This document shows, in pieces, positions 1 to 8,251 of a DNA stretch of 64,000 nt. Both the position numbers and the translations under genes were made by a program. The notes under the pieces are model-generated. The model was not told the DNA's origin, made no database searches, and worked only from the letters and a program-made list of their open reading frames with translations. Origin of the DNA: Flavobacterium solisilvae (lineage in GTDB: Bacteria > Bacteroidota > Bacteroidia > Flavobacteriales > Flavobacteriaceae); NCBI RefSeq assembly GCF_012911605.1, contig NZ_JAAMPT010000209.1:1-64000 (forward strand), read 5' to 3'. Every line of letters begins with the position of its first letter. Position 1 is the stretch's first letter.

Positions 1-66
1 AAGTGTTTAAGTCTTAATCGAACTATGAGTTTTACTCGGAGTAATTGTTAGTTTACTTAAACACTT
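1..66. repeat. 12-bp inverted repeat, long hairpin
   Basis: The first 12 bases (AAGTGTTTAAGT) are matched by a perfect reverse complement at 55-66, with a 42-base loop. The loop holds a smaller TTACT/AGTAA stem. The right arm is followed by TTTTCTCTTTT. It may be the terminator of a plus-strand gene left of the window, or one of the long-loop palindromes that fill intergenic gaps here. Nothing in it looks coding. Confidence 0.6.
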
Positions 67-115
67 TTCTCTTTTCTAAATTTACCTAAATTTATTAAAA
101 CAAATCTAAAGGAGT

Positions 116-178
116 ATTTTTGTTTCGTTTCTCGATACTTTTGCCTTTGGCAAACACTCGAAATGACGAAACAAAAAT
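116..178. repeat. REP-like palindromic intergenic element
   Basis: A perfect 13-bp inverted repeat (ATTTTTGTTTCGT at 116-128, ACGAAACAAAAAT at 166-178) encloses a second hairpin, TTGCC-TTT-GGCAA, and the phrase CTCGAAATGACG. The same CTCG...CGA(A/G)ATGAC vocabulary recurs at 9919-9950 and, inverted, at 16886-16915, so it looks like a member of a dispersed palindromic family. It lies just downstream of the thioesterase gene and may also serve as its terminator. Confidence 0.6.
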
Positions 179-188
179 GTATCGAGAA

Positions 189-608
189 CTATTTTATGTA
201 ATTATTAATTTTTTCTTTCATTTCCTCATTAAAAGCTTCAGCTTTGATACTTTGTCTATCTTCTTCAATTTTTACATTTACTAAAGTTACTTCGCCTTCC
301 AAAACAGTTTGTTCGTTTTGGTTTACAAATTGAAATCCGCAAACAATAGATGATGTTTTCAATTCTTTTACCCACAATTTTTTGGTTAGAATTTCTCCAA
401 TTCTTGCTGCGTTTTTAAATTGTACTTTCAAATCTACTGTTGGAATGCCATTGGTTTCGTGCATTTTGGAGAATGGTCTTTCCAGCGCTTCTTCAAACCA
501 ATCTTCTACTAAATCGTTTAACATTTCCAGAAAACGAGGATAGAATACTATTCCAGCGTAATCAACGTGTTTGAATTTTATTTTTTCTTGTTTTGTAAAT
601 GTTTCCAT
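189..608 (-). CDS. Acyl-CoA thioesterase, hotdog fold (4HBT/YbgC-like)
   Basis: A 139-residue single-domain hotdog protein of the 4-hydroxybenzoyl-CoA thioesterase/YbgC group, expected to hydrolyse acyl- or aroyl-CoA thioesters in the cytoplasm. The N-terminal signature VDYAGIVFYPRF is clear. Asp16 occupies the place of the catalytic aspartate in the Pseudomonas 4HBT enzyme, and the length is normal. The substrate cannot be read from sequence. An aroyl-CoA role would fit the 2-aminobenzoyl-CoA genes at 10-14.7 kb, but large unrelated genes lie between, so that link is only inference. It is flanked on both sides by palindromic spacers and appears to be transcribed alone. Confidence 0.9.
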   Translation of the reverse strand: METFTKQEKIKFKHVDYAGIVFYPRFLEMLNDLVEDWFEEALERPFSKMHETNGIPTVDLKVQFKNAARIGEILTKKLWVKELKTSSIVCGFQFVNQNEQTVLEGEVTLVNVKIEEDRQSIKAEAFNEEMKEKINNYIK

Positions 609-620
609 GATTATTATTTC

Positions 621-646
621 AACCCTGTCAGAACTCAGACAGGGTT
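621..646. repeat. Perfect 9-bp hairpin (AACCCTGTC/GACAGGGTT)
   Basis: The arms AACCCTGTC (621-629) and GACAGGGTT (638-646) form a perfect GC-containing hairpin with an 8-base loop, 13 bases upstream of the thioesterase start. There is no T-run on either side, so it is not a typical terminator. It could be a 5' leader hairpin of the thioesterase mRNA or a palindromic spacer element. Confidence 0.55.
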
Positions 647-744
647 TGATATTTAAAAACTCTCATTACTTGCTTCTTTCCAAAAGTACAAAATAACTTT
701 AATTTTAATTTTGATATTATAATGTAATAATTTGTAAATAAAAA

Positions 745-780
745 AACTCTACCTAAATACCTTGATATTTAGATAGAGTT
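745..780 (-). terminator. Rho-independent terminator of the glycine-rich surface protein gene
   Basis: Read on the minus strand this is a 14-bp stem (AACTCTATCTAAAT pairing with ATTTAGGTAGAGTT, one G-T wobble) with an 8-base loop, followed by a run of T. It starts 23 bases after the stop codon of the large gene at 803-5590 and separates it from the thioesterase gene. Confidence 0.8.
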
Positions 781-802
781 ATTAATTCAAATAAGATTTT
801 TT

Positions 803-3800
803 TTATTTTTTTATCATTTTTAGCATTTTAATATTCTCATCTTGCTGAATAATAATATTATAAACTCCATTAGGATAATTTTGTCCAATATTTGTTTTTT
901 CTAATTCTAATACTGAAATTGCTTTAGATTCTATTTTTCTTCCAAGTATATCATATACTTTTATACTCAAATTAGAACTACTATTTGAATTTAATTTTAA
1001 TAGGAAACCATCATCAAATGGGTTTGGATATGCTGTAATTTGGAAATTATTATTGTTAAAATCAGATATATTTAATCCACAATCATGTATAGCCATATTG
1101 GTGTCATCGCAATCGGTGTTATCAACAACATATCCAGTAGGTATTGTTCCAGAACAAGATGCTACCGAATTTGAAGCATTTCCAAAACCATCTCCATCAG
1201 CATCAGCATAATAAGTTGCATTTTGGGATATTATGTCATAGTTTATTACGACTTTACCATTACCTTGATTAACACCATTTTGAAAATTGGTTGCATCAGC
1301 ACCATTAAACCAGTTGGTTCCAGCCGAACCACCACCTCCAGCACCAACAGCACTTCCGTTGCAGGTTGAGTTGCCTCCAGAGCCACCACCACCGCCATTT
1401 CCGCCAATATAGCCACCACCACCACCACCGCCACTTGGTAATGCGAATCCTGCTGTAATTCCTCTACCTCCATTTCCACCATTGTTTGAAGAGTAAGGTT
1501 GTCCATTATCGCCTAAATATATACTGCATCCGTTGCCTTTTATTCCTATAGATGTAGAAGTACCAGCAGTAGCTCCTAGAGAAATTAATCCAGTTGAAAT
1601 TTCAGTAGTTGATTGTCCGTTTTGACCGTCTAATGAATTGCCGTAAATGGCGTAATTTCCTCCACCATTACCACCATTACCACCAGTAAAATCAAAATTA
1701 TTATTAAAATGTCCTCCAGCATTTCCGCCACCGCCACCGCCACCAGCTACTTGTTTTCTGTCTGACAATGAATTTGATGGAAAACGAATGTCTGACGCAC
1801 CACCACCACCACCAGAATAATTTGTATTTACAGATCCTACAGTTATATATCCGTTTCCTCCGCCGTTATAGCCTCCAGTATTTTGATAGGCTTGACCGCC
1901 AACAAAAATATGAAGTACTTCTCCTGATGTTAGTGAATTCCAATTTCCAGAAACTCTATTTCCTGATCCTCCAATTCCTGGGCTGTTGATTGTTGGTACT
2001 TTTGTTAATCCGTTTGCTCCTTGAGCACCATAAGCTGTGATGGATACATTAGTAGCTCCTGGAGGCACTACCCATATTTGTTGGTATCCTGTATAATCAA
2101 AAACTAATGTGTTTGAAGTGCCGCAAGGATTGATGCTAGCATTCAAATCATCTAGATCTAAATTATTTCCTACATATCCATTTGGTATTCCTGTGCATGA
2201 CATTCCTGCAATGGTTTGATCGCCAAACCCATCGCCGTCTGCATCATTGTAATATCTAATAACTGGATTTACATGAATAGTCATAGTAGTTGGTAACGCA
2301 CATTGCATCTCATTAGGAGTAAACGTATAAGTTGTAGTTATAGTATTGTTAATAGCTGGAGACCAAATTCCAGTAATTCCATTTGTTGATGTAGTTGGTA
2401 AATTATTCAAATTATTCCCTATACAAATTGGGGGCACTTGAGTAAAACTTGGAATTATTGTAGCTGGATTAATTGTAATTGCCACTGGATTTCTTTGACT
2501 TTCTATACCAGCAATTGTTTGAGAAACATAGTATGTTCCAGTTTGTAATAGTGTTCCAGGAAATAAAGGGATTCCTCCTGCTGCTACATCATACCATTTT
2601 AAATTAGTGCCTGTAGCAACTAATGAACTTACTGTTGCATCTTGACAAAATGTTTGTGGTTGAGCAGAGGGTATATTAACACAATTTTCATCAATTAATC
2701 CATTACAATTATCATCAATTCCGTTGTTACAAATTTCTGTTGCAAATGGATTTATAGAAGCATTATTATCATTACAATCAGTGCTGTTTGTAACATATCC
2801 AGTAGGTGCTCCTGTTGATGATTGTATAGTTGCGTTTATGTTTCCATATCCATCTGTATCTGCATCTGCATAATAAGTTATTGTTGAATTATTCAAATCA
2901 TAAGTAATAATTACATAACCGTTACCATAGTTAATTCCGTTTTGAAAATCTGTTGGAGTTGCCCCATTAAACCAATTAGTTCCAGCGGATCCACCTCCAC
3001 CTCCACCAATTGCATTTCCTAAACAATTTGAATTCCCAGTAGAGCCACCACCACCACCAGTACCACCTGTGTAGCCACCGCCACCAGCACCACCATCAGG
3101 TTTTCCAAGTGAATTTACTCCATTTCCACCACTTCCTCCAATATACCAGTTGTTTGTTTCTCCATTTGTGCCTTTGAAACCCATGCAACCATCACCAGCA
3201 ATTCCAAAAGAAGTTGGTGTGCCTCCTAGTGCTCCTGGTGCTACTTGTCCGTTTGTGTCTGTAGCATCCTGTCCATTTTGTCCATCTAATGAATTTCCGT
3301 ATAAGGTATTGTTGCCACCACCATTTCCGCCGTTTCCACTTGTAAAATCATAATTTATCCAATGACCTCCTGAAGCGCCGCCGCCGCCGCCGCCGCCAGC
3401 AACTTGTTTTCTGTCTAAAATTGAATTGGTTGGAAAACGTACATCTGTAGCACCACCTCCACCACCTGACCAAATTCCGTTTATTCCGTTAACGCTTCCG
3501 CCTCCATTATATCCTCCTTGGTGATCTATTGCTTTTGAACCTACATATATATAAAGTATATCCCCAGGGTTTACAAAATTCCAATTTCCCGAAACTCTAT
3601 TGCCTAAACCTGCTAATCCGCCAATACATTGTGAACCAATTTTACTTTTTCCTGCAGCTCCTTGGGCTCCATAAGTTGTTACTCTTACATTGGTAGCACC
3701 AGGAGGAACTATCCAAGTTTGAACTGCTCCTGTATAACTAAATGTAACTAAATTGTTGATTTCAACTCCTGGGTGAATATTTGAATCAGTATCATTTGTG

Positions 3801-5590
3801 TCTAAATTATTGCCAACATACCCAGCAGGTGCACCAATACATGATGTTTGGGTTACTGTTGGATCACCGTAACTATCGTTATCTGCATCAGCATAATATG
3901 TTATCGTTGGATTTACGTTTATGGTTAATGTTGTTTGTTTTGCACATTGACCAGGATTTGGTGTAAATGTATAAGTTGTTGTAATAATATTATTTGTTGT
4001 TGTAGGGTGCCATACACCAGTAATACCGTTATTTGAAGTTGTAGGTAAAGAACCAATAAATCCACCTTCGCATATTGGAGCAATTGGAGTAAATGCAGGA
4101 ATTATATTTGGAGGAGGAATATTTACTTGAATTGGTATTCTTGTACTTTCAATTCCTCCAATTGTTTGAGATACATATATTATTCCTGAAACTAAATACG
4201 AAGGAAATGCAGTTTGAGGAGGCGTTCCACCAGGAAGGTAAAAACCGTTTACAAAATCGATTCCATCAGTAGTTGTCATAATATTACTTCCGCCAGTTTC
4301 ATTTATATACCATTTTAAGTTTAATCCATTTACTACTAAATCGTTTATAGTTGAGCCAGCGCATAATGTTTGAGGACTAACCGCTGTTGGGGGAGGAGTA
4401 GCACAGTTTTCATCGATAACACCATCACAATTGTCATCAATTCCATTACCACATATTTCTGTTGCATTTGGATGAATATTTGCATTATTATCATTGCAAT
4501 CAATACTATTGGCTACATATCCAGCAGGTGTACCTGTATTTGATATTTGTGTTATTGCAAAATTACCGTATCCGTCTGAATCAGCATCTGCATAATAAGT
4601 GTAGTTTTGATTGTCTAAATAATATGTAATTACTACATACCCGTTGCTGTTGTTGATTCCATTTTGATAATCTCCAGGTGTAGCCCCATTAAACCAGTTG
4701 GTTCCAGCAGAGCCACCTCCACCTGCCCCCATAGCATTTCCTAAACAATTAGAATTACCTATAGAGCCGCCACCGCCACCATTACCGCCAAAATAGCCAC
4801 CGCCACCGCCACCGCCGTGAGGTTGATTGTTGTATGGTGTAATACTGCCAAAACCACCATCACCACCAAGTTCATTGATATGAGGAGTTCCATTGCTACC
4901 TATATATCCTGAACAACCATTGGCATATAAACCAACACTTGTTGTGGTTCCTCCTGTTGCGCCAGGGGAAGTTAAATTAGTACTAGTATCTGTAGTAGTT
5001 TCTCCGTTTTGTCCATCTAATGAATTTCCATTTAATGAAAAATTTCCGCCACCGTTTCCGCCACTACCATTAATAAAATTTAAAGCATTAGGTTGATAGT
5101 TCTCATAAATTAAACTTCCAGCACCGCCACCGCCACCGCCACCGCCAGATACTTGTTTTCTGTCGGTTATTGCATTTGTTGGGAAACGAATATCTGTAGC
5201 GCCACCGCCACCTCCAGAATAATACCATAACGGAGGTATAATTATTCCAGGCCATTGAAAAGAATGTCCGTTGCCACCTCCATTATAACCGCCTATATCT
5301 TTATTTGCTTCGCCGCCTACATAAATATAAATAACATCACCTGGATTTAAAAAATTCCAGTTGCCTGTAACTCTGTTTCCTAAACCTGCTTGCCCCCCAG
5401 AATTTTTTGTAGGGTAAATTGTGGTTCCGCTTGATCCTCTAGCACCATAAGTAGTAATGCTTATGTTTGAAGCTCCCGCAGGTACTGTCCAAATTTGTTC
5501 GGAACCTGTATAATTAAAAATAAATTGCTCTTGCGACCATAAACAAGATAAACTTGTTAGCCAAATGAGTAGTGATAGTTTTAGTTTCAT
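803..5590 (-). CDS. Giant T9SS-secreted surface protein with three ALK/LTK-like glycine-rich modules
   Basis: A 1595-residue secreted protein. Residues 1-20 are a signal peptide. Three homologous glycine-rich modules lie at about 22-325, 613-900 and 1161-1455. Each begins with a W(T/I/V)VP(A/P)GA(T/S)N beta-strand block and contains AYGAxG, GD(V/I)xYIxVG, a GGGGGA(T/S)D(I/V)RFP block and long poly-Gly runs. This order resembles the glycine-rich domain of animal ALK/LTK receptors (Pfam Gly_rich type). MopE-like metal-binding segments (YYADADGDGYG...DCNDNNA...EICGNGIDDNCDG) follow at about 331-397, 564-609, 904-973, 1112-1155 and 1459-1504, with Ig-like segments near 402-490 and 973-1040. The C-terminus (about 1515-1595, YPNPF...YDILGR...NGVYNIII) is a type A T9SS sorting domain. 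It is probably exported and bound at the cell surface. The ligand or adhesive role is unknown. It has its own terminator and a palindrome at its start. Confidence 0.88.
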   Translation of the reverse strand: MKLKLSLLIWLTSLSCLWSQEQFIFNYTGSEQIWTVPAGASNISITTYGARGSSGTTIYPTKNSGGQAGLGNRVTGNWNFLNPGDVIYIYVGGEANKDIGGYNGGGNGHSFQWPGIIIPPLWYYSGGGGGATDIRFPTNAITDRKQVSGGGGGGGGAGSLIYENYQPNALNFINGSGGNGGGNFSLNGNSLDGQNGETTTDTSTNLTSPGATGGTTTSVGLYANGCSGYIGSNGTPHINELGGDGGFGSITPYNNQPHGGGGGGGYFGGNGGGGGSIGNSNCLGNAMGAGGGGSAGTNWFNGATPGDYQNGINNSNGYVVITYYLDNQNYTYYADADSDGYGNFAITQISNTGTPAGYVANSIDCNDNNANIHPNATEICGNGIDDNCDGVIDENCATPPPTAVSPQTLCAGSTINDLVVNGLNLKWYINETGGSNIMTTTDGIDFVNGFYLPGGTPPQTAFPSYLVSGIIYVSQTIGGIESTRIPIQVNIPPPNIIPAFTPIAPICEGGFIGSLPTTSNNGITGVWHPTTTNNIITTTYTFTPNPGQCAKQTTLTINVNPTITYYADADNDSYGDPTVTQTSCIGAPAGYVGNNLDTNDTDSNIHPGVEINNLVTFSYTGAVQTWIVPPGATNVRVTTYGAQGAAGKSKIGSQCIGGLAGLGNRVSGNWNFVNPGDILYIYVGSKAIDHQGGYNGGGSVNGINGIWSGGGGGATDVRFPTNSILDRKQVAGGGGGGGASGGHWINYDFTSGNGGNGGGNNTLYGNSLDGQNGQDATDTNGQVAPGALGGTPTSFGIAGDGCMGFKGTNGETNNWYIGGSGGNGVNSLGKPDGGAGGGGYTGGTGGGGGSTGNSNCLGNAIGGGGGGSAGTNWFNGATPTDFQNGINYGNGYVIITYDLNNSTITYYADADTDGYGNINATIQSSTGAPTGYVTNSTDCNDNNASINPFATEICNNGIDDNCNGLIDENCVNIPSAQPQTFCQDATVSSLVATGTNLKWYDVAAGGIPLFPGTLLQTGTYYVSQTIAGIESQRNPVAITINPATIIPSFTQVPPICIGNNLNNLPTTSTNGITGIWSPAINNTITTTYTFTPNEMQCALPTTMTIHVNPVIRYYNDADGDGFGDQTIAGMSCTGIPNGYVGNNLDLDDLNASINPCGTSNTLVFDYTGYQQIWVVPPGATNVSITAYGAQGANGLTKVPTINSPGIGGSGNRVSGNWNSLTSGEVLHIFVGGQAYQNTGGYNGGGNGYITVGSVNTNYSGGGGGASDIRFPSNSLSDRKQVAGGGGGGGNAGGHFNNNFDFTGGNGGNGGGNYAIYGNSLDGQNGQSTTEISTGLISLGATAGTSTSIGIKGNGCSIYLGDNGQPYSSNNGGNGGRGITAGFALPSGGGGGGGYIGGNGGGGGSGGNSTCNGSAVGAGGGGSAGTNWFNGADATNFQNGVNQGNGKVVINYDIISQNATYYADADGDGFGNASNSVASCSGTIPTGYVVDNTDCDDTNMAIHDCGLNISDFNNNNFQITAYPNPFDDGFLLKLNSNSSSNLSIKVYDILGRKIESKAISVLELEKTNIGQNYPNGVYNIIIQQDENIKMLKMIKK
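1226..2110 (-). repeat. Glycine-rich module copy 3
   Basis: DNA encoding residues 1161-1455 of the surface protein, the third copy of an approximately 290-300-residue module also encoded at 2891-3754 and 4616-5527. The copies share long stretches of protein identity, for example the SLDGQNGQ and SAGTNWFNGA segments, so they arose by tandem duplication of a module plus its MopE/Ig spacer. The poly-Gly parts are built from GGN codons and form locally GC-rich CCN tracts on the plus strand. Confidence 0.85.
2891..3754 (-). repeat. Glycine-rich module copy 2
   Basis: DNA encoding residues 613-900, the middle copy. It is the shortest of the three, the insert around residues 700-712 being reduced compared with copy 1. 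It keeps the same order of blocks: VPPGATNV, TTYGAQG, LYIYVG, SGGGGGATDVRFP, two poly-Gly runs and SAGTNWFNGA. Confidence 0.85.
4616..5527 (-). repeat. Glycine-rich module copy 1
   Basis: DNA encoding residues 22-325, the copy nearest the signal peptide. Same block order as copies 2 and 3, with a longer insert (residues about 109-125) before the SGGGGGATDIRFP block. Confidence 0.85.
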
Positions 5591-5592
5591 GA

Positions 5593-5625
5593 GTAATTGA
5601 AATTTTAGAGGTTCATTTCAATTAC
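5593..5625. promoter_or_regulatory. 11-bp perfect inverted repeat just upstream of the surface protein start
   Basis: The arms GTAATTGAAAT (5593-5603) and ATTTCAATTAC (5615-5625) are separated by 11 bases. The proximal arm begins 3 bases upstream of the start codon of the 1595-residue protein gene. In the mRNA it could form a hairpin masking the start region. As DNA it could be an operator. The sequence does not tell which. Confidence 0.5.
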
Positions 5626-5688
5626 AAAATTAGATACTAAAAAAAGAGTAAAAAATATAAGTTTTATTAGGGCAAACCTAGTTTAATT

Positions 5689-7584
5689 TTATCTAAATTT
5701 ATTATGAAGTGGGATAGTGAAAGAGACGGTTACTCCATTGTCAGTTGAGTTTGTAATATTTAAGGATCCTTCTAATGTTTCGATTCTTTTGTTAAAATTC
5801 TTTAAGCCATTACTTCCTTTTCTAATTTTTTCTGGATTATATCCAATTCCATTATCTGATATGGTTATTTTTAAATCATTGCTTATTTCAAAATGTATTG
5901 AAATTATTGTTGCTTTTGAGTGTTTTATGGCATTATTTACAGCTTCTTTTGCTAATAAATACGTATTTCTATTTTCTTTCCAACCAAAAATTACATTTGG
6001 TATATTTGTTGGAGGTTCACATATAAATTCGATGCTGGCATTATGAACCATTTCGCTGCATTGACTTCTTATATAATAAATTAATTCGTCTAATTTTTGA
6101 TTGCCTTGATTTAATGCCCAAATTATTTCATTCATTTTTTCGACAGCTTCATCGCTAAGACTTATAATTTTTTCGATTTCTGAATTTTTTATACCTTCAT
6201 TATTTTTTAAAATAGTTGATATATATCTAATTCTACTTAATCCAGCTCCAACATCATCGTGCATATCGTTGGCAATTCTTATTCGTTCTTCTGCAATGGC
6301 TAGTTGTTTTTCTTGCAGTATAAATTTCTTTTTGTTTTGATAGTTTTTATACTGCAAATAGGTAAATATTGTAATTCCAATTATACCAATGATTAAACTA
6401 AATATTATCCATAGTTTTTGTTTGCTTTTATATTTCTGGATTTCACTTTCGTGGGTTAGATTTTTTATTTTTAGTTCTTTTTTTTCGGTTTCATATTTAG
6501 CTTCAAGTTCTTGAGTATTTTTAATGATGTCGTCATTTACTAATTGACTATCGATTGATTTTGCTTTATCAAAAAAATAATTTCCGTTTTTTAAATCTCC
6601 TAAAGAGAATGAAATTTTACTTTTTAGTTCATAAATGAATTTCATTTCTTCTAAAATGGTGTCTTTTAAAGCATAGTGTAAAGATTTGTCTGCAAAAACT
6701 TGTGCTTCTTGATTTTTTTTGTTATAAAAATAAGCTTCTGCAAGTCCTTTGTATCCTGATGAATACATTTCATTAGTGCCATAATCTTTGCAATAATTAA
6801 AATGATTTTGTGCAACACTAATCATTTTTGAATATTTGCCTAGTAATTTATAAGTATCTAAAATATTGTTAGAAAAAACTGCAAGTTGGTATTTATCTCC
6901 TTGTTTTTTAGCTGTTTCTAATCCTTTTAAATACAATGGCATTGCTTCATTATATTTTTTTAAATAGCATAATATATTTGCTTTTGTGTTTAGAGATGCT
7001 ATGTAGTTATCTGTTGCAAATCCTTTTTCATTTAATAAAATAGCTTTGTCTATATAAAGTAACGCTTTTTGATATTGTTCTATTCTTGGATAAATGATGG
7101 CTAGATTAGCATACATTCTTGCTAAAAAATCTTTATTATTACTTTTTTCGAATAATTTTAAAGCTTTTAGGTTATACTCAATCGCTTTTTGATAATTATT
7201 TAAATAAATGTAAGTTGTGCCTACATTTGCCAAACAACGTCCAATCCATAAATAATCGTTTGTTTTTTTTGCAAGTGCAACACTATATAAATTTAGTTGT
7301 AATGATTTATTGTATTGTCCTTCAATATTGTAAATTGCTGTAATATTACTAATACTGCTTAATTCCCCTTCAATCCAACGAGTGTTTTTGGCTAAATTAT
7401 TTGCTTTTAAATAATAGTATAATGCAGAATCGTTTGATTTTTCTTCAAATTTTTGCCCAATTTTTAATAATGACTTTATTTTTAAGGAATCGTTTTTTAA
7501 AGATGATTCCGAATTTATAATTTTGTTATTTTGAGCATAACATATTCCAAATATTAAAAGAAAAAACCATTTATTTTTTACCAT
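5689..7584 (-). CDS. TPR-containing sensor histidine kinase (HisKA_3 / NarX-DesK class)
   Basis: A 631-residue membrane sensor kinase. A signal peptide (1-18) leads into a periplasmic array of tetratricopeptide repeats (about 55-345) and a charged coiled coil (about 355-390). One transmembrane helix (392-412) follows. The HisKA_3 dimerisation box ANDMHDDVGAGLSRI puts the phospho-accepting histidine at His442. The ATPase domain has the N box NNAIKHS (about 550) and the G1 box DNGIGY (about 577). It phosphorylates a response regulator, almost certainly the one encoded just upstream, whose end overlaps this start by 14 bases. The signal is unknown. TPR sensors of this type are common in Bacteroidetes, often facing the cell envelope. 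Confidence 0.93.
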   Translation of the reverse strand: MVKNKWFFLLIFGICYAQNNKIINSESSLKNDSLKIKSLLKIGQKFEEKSNDSALYYYLKANNLAKNTRWIEGELSSISNITAIYNIEGQYNKSLQLNLYSVALAKKTNDYLWIGRCLANVGTTYIYLNNYQKAIEYNLKALKLFEKSNNKDFLARMYANLAIIYPRIEQYQKALLYIDKAILLNEKGFATDNYIASLNTKANILCYLKKYNEAMPLYLKGLETAKKQGDKYQLAVFSNNILDTYKLLGKYSKMISVAQNHFNYCKDYGTNEMYSSGYKGLAEAYFYNKKNQEAQVFADKSLHYALKDTILEEMKFIYELKSKISFSLGDLKNGNYFFDKAKSIDSQLVNDDIIKNTQELEAKYETEKKELKIKNLTHESEIQKYKSKQKLWIIFSLIIGIIGITIFTYLQYKNYQNKKKFILQEKQLAIAEERIRIANDMHDDVGAGLSRIRYISTILKNNEGIKNSEIEKIISLSDEAVEKMNEIIWALNQGNQKLDELIYYIRSQCSEMVHNASIEFICEPPTNIPNVIFGWKENRNTYLLAKEAVNNAIKHSKATIISIHFEISNDLKITISDNGIGYNPEKIRKGSNGLKNFNKRIETLEGSLNITNSTDNGVTVSFTIPLHNKFR

Positions 7585-8191
7585 ATACCAAATTTATTGC
7601 TTCGGTTTTATTATTTACATGCAATTTTTCATAAATATTATGAATGTGTTGTGTAACTGTACCTATGGTTATTCCTAATTTATGAGCAACTTCTTTGTAT
7701 AAAAAACCTTTAGACAATAAGAGTAAAATTTCGTTTTCCTTTTTAGTTAAAGCTTCGTGAGTAGGTTTCTTTTTCTCGTTAAAGAAATTGATTACTTTTC
7801 TAGCTATTTGTCCACTCATAGGGCTTCCTCCATTATTCAAATCAATAATAGCTTCAATCATTTTATCGGAGGGTGTCTTTTTGAGCATATATCCGCTGGC
7901 TCCTGCCGCTAATGCGTCGAATACCTTTTCATCATTTTCATAAATTGTAAAAATCATGAATTGTGTATTTGGGCAATTGTCTTTGACTTTTCTAATACAA
8001 TCAATACCATTTATGCCAGGCAAATTAATGTCAATAATAGCAATATCGGGGTTGTTTTCTTGTAATAAAGGAATGCCTTCTTCTGCATTATCAACTGCAA
8101 AAAGTAGTTTTAAATTATCTTGATTATTAATTAATTGCTCTAAACTACCTCTAATTTCTGGCAAATCTTCTATAATACAAATAGTAATCAT
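7571..8191 (-). CDS. NarL/FixJ-family response regulator
   Basis: A 206-residue two-domain regulator. The receiver domain (1-120) has the acidic pair near Glu8-Asp9, phospho-acceptor Asp54 in AIIDINLPG and a conserved lysine in KKTPS. The C-terminal LuxR-type helix-turn-helix (about 145-205) contains LTKKENEILLLLSKG and the recognition part IGTVTQHIHNIYEKL. It is the first gene of a two-gene unit with the histidine kinase; the genes overlap by 14 bases, implying translational coupling. A TATTTTTG box on the minus strand (8196-8203) lies only a few bases before the ATG, so the mRNA may be nearly leaderless. The regulon is unknown; the adjacent surface protein gene is a natural candidate target by position only. 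Confidence 0.94.
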   Translation of the reverse strand: MITICIIEDLPEIRGSLEQLINNQDNLKLLFAVDNAEEGIPLLQENNPDIAIIDINLPGINGIDCIRKVKDNCPNTQFMIFTIYENDEKVFDALAAGASGYMLKKTPSDKMIEAIIDLNNGGSPMSGQIARKVINFFNEKKKPTHEALTKKENEILLLLSKGFLYKEVAHKLGITIGTVTQHIHNIYEKLHVNNKTEAINLVYGKK

Positions 8192-8224
8192 AATGCAAAA
8201 ATAGCAGTTATTTCAAATCAATAC

Positions 8225-8242
8225 CTATAAGTTTACTTATAG
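8225..8242. promoter_or_regulatory. 7-bp inverted repeat CTATAAG/CTTATAG
   Basis: A short perfect palindrome with a 4-base spacer in the 60-base gap between the glutamate-synthase-like gene and the response regulator. It lies at the position expected for an operator or upstream promoter element of the regulator. There is no T-run, so a terminator is less likely. Confidence 0.35.
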
Positions 8243-8251
8243 ATTGCAAAC

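Noticed and set aside
1246-5096. Several plus- and minus-strand ORFs of 60-90 codons inside the glycine-rich surface protein gene
   Set aside because: They are other-frame readings of GGN repeats (giving long Pro, His or Val runs) inside one clear 1595-codon gene with signal peptide and T9SS end.
1370-5200. CRISPR-like pattern from repeated CCACC blocks
   Set aside because: Blocks are of unequal length and spacing, and code for poly-Gly within one reading frame; there are no uniform repeats, spacers or cas genes.
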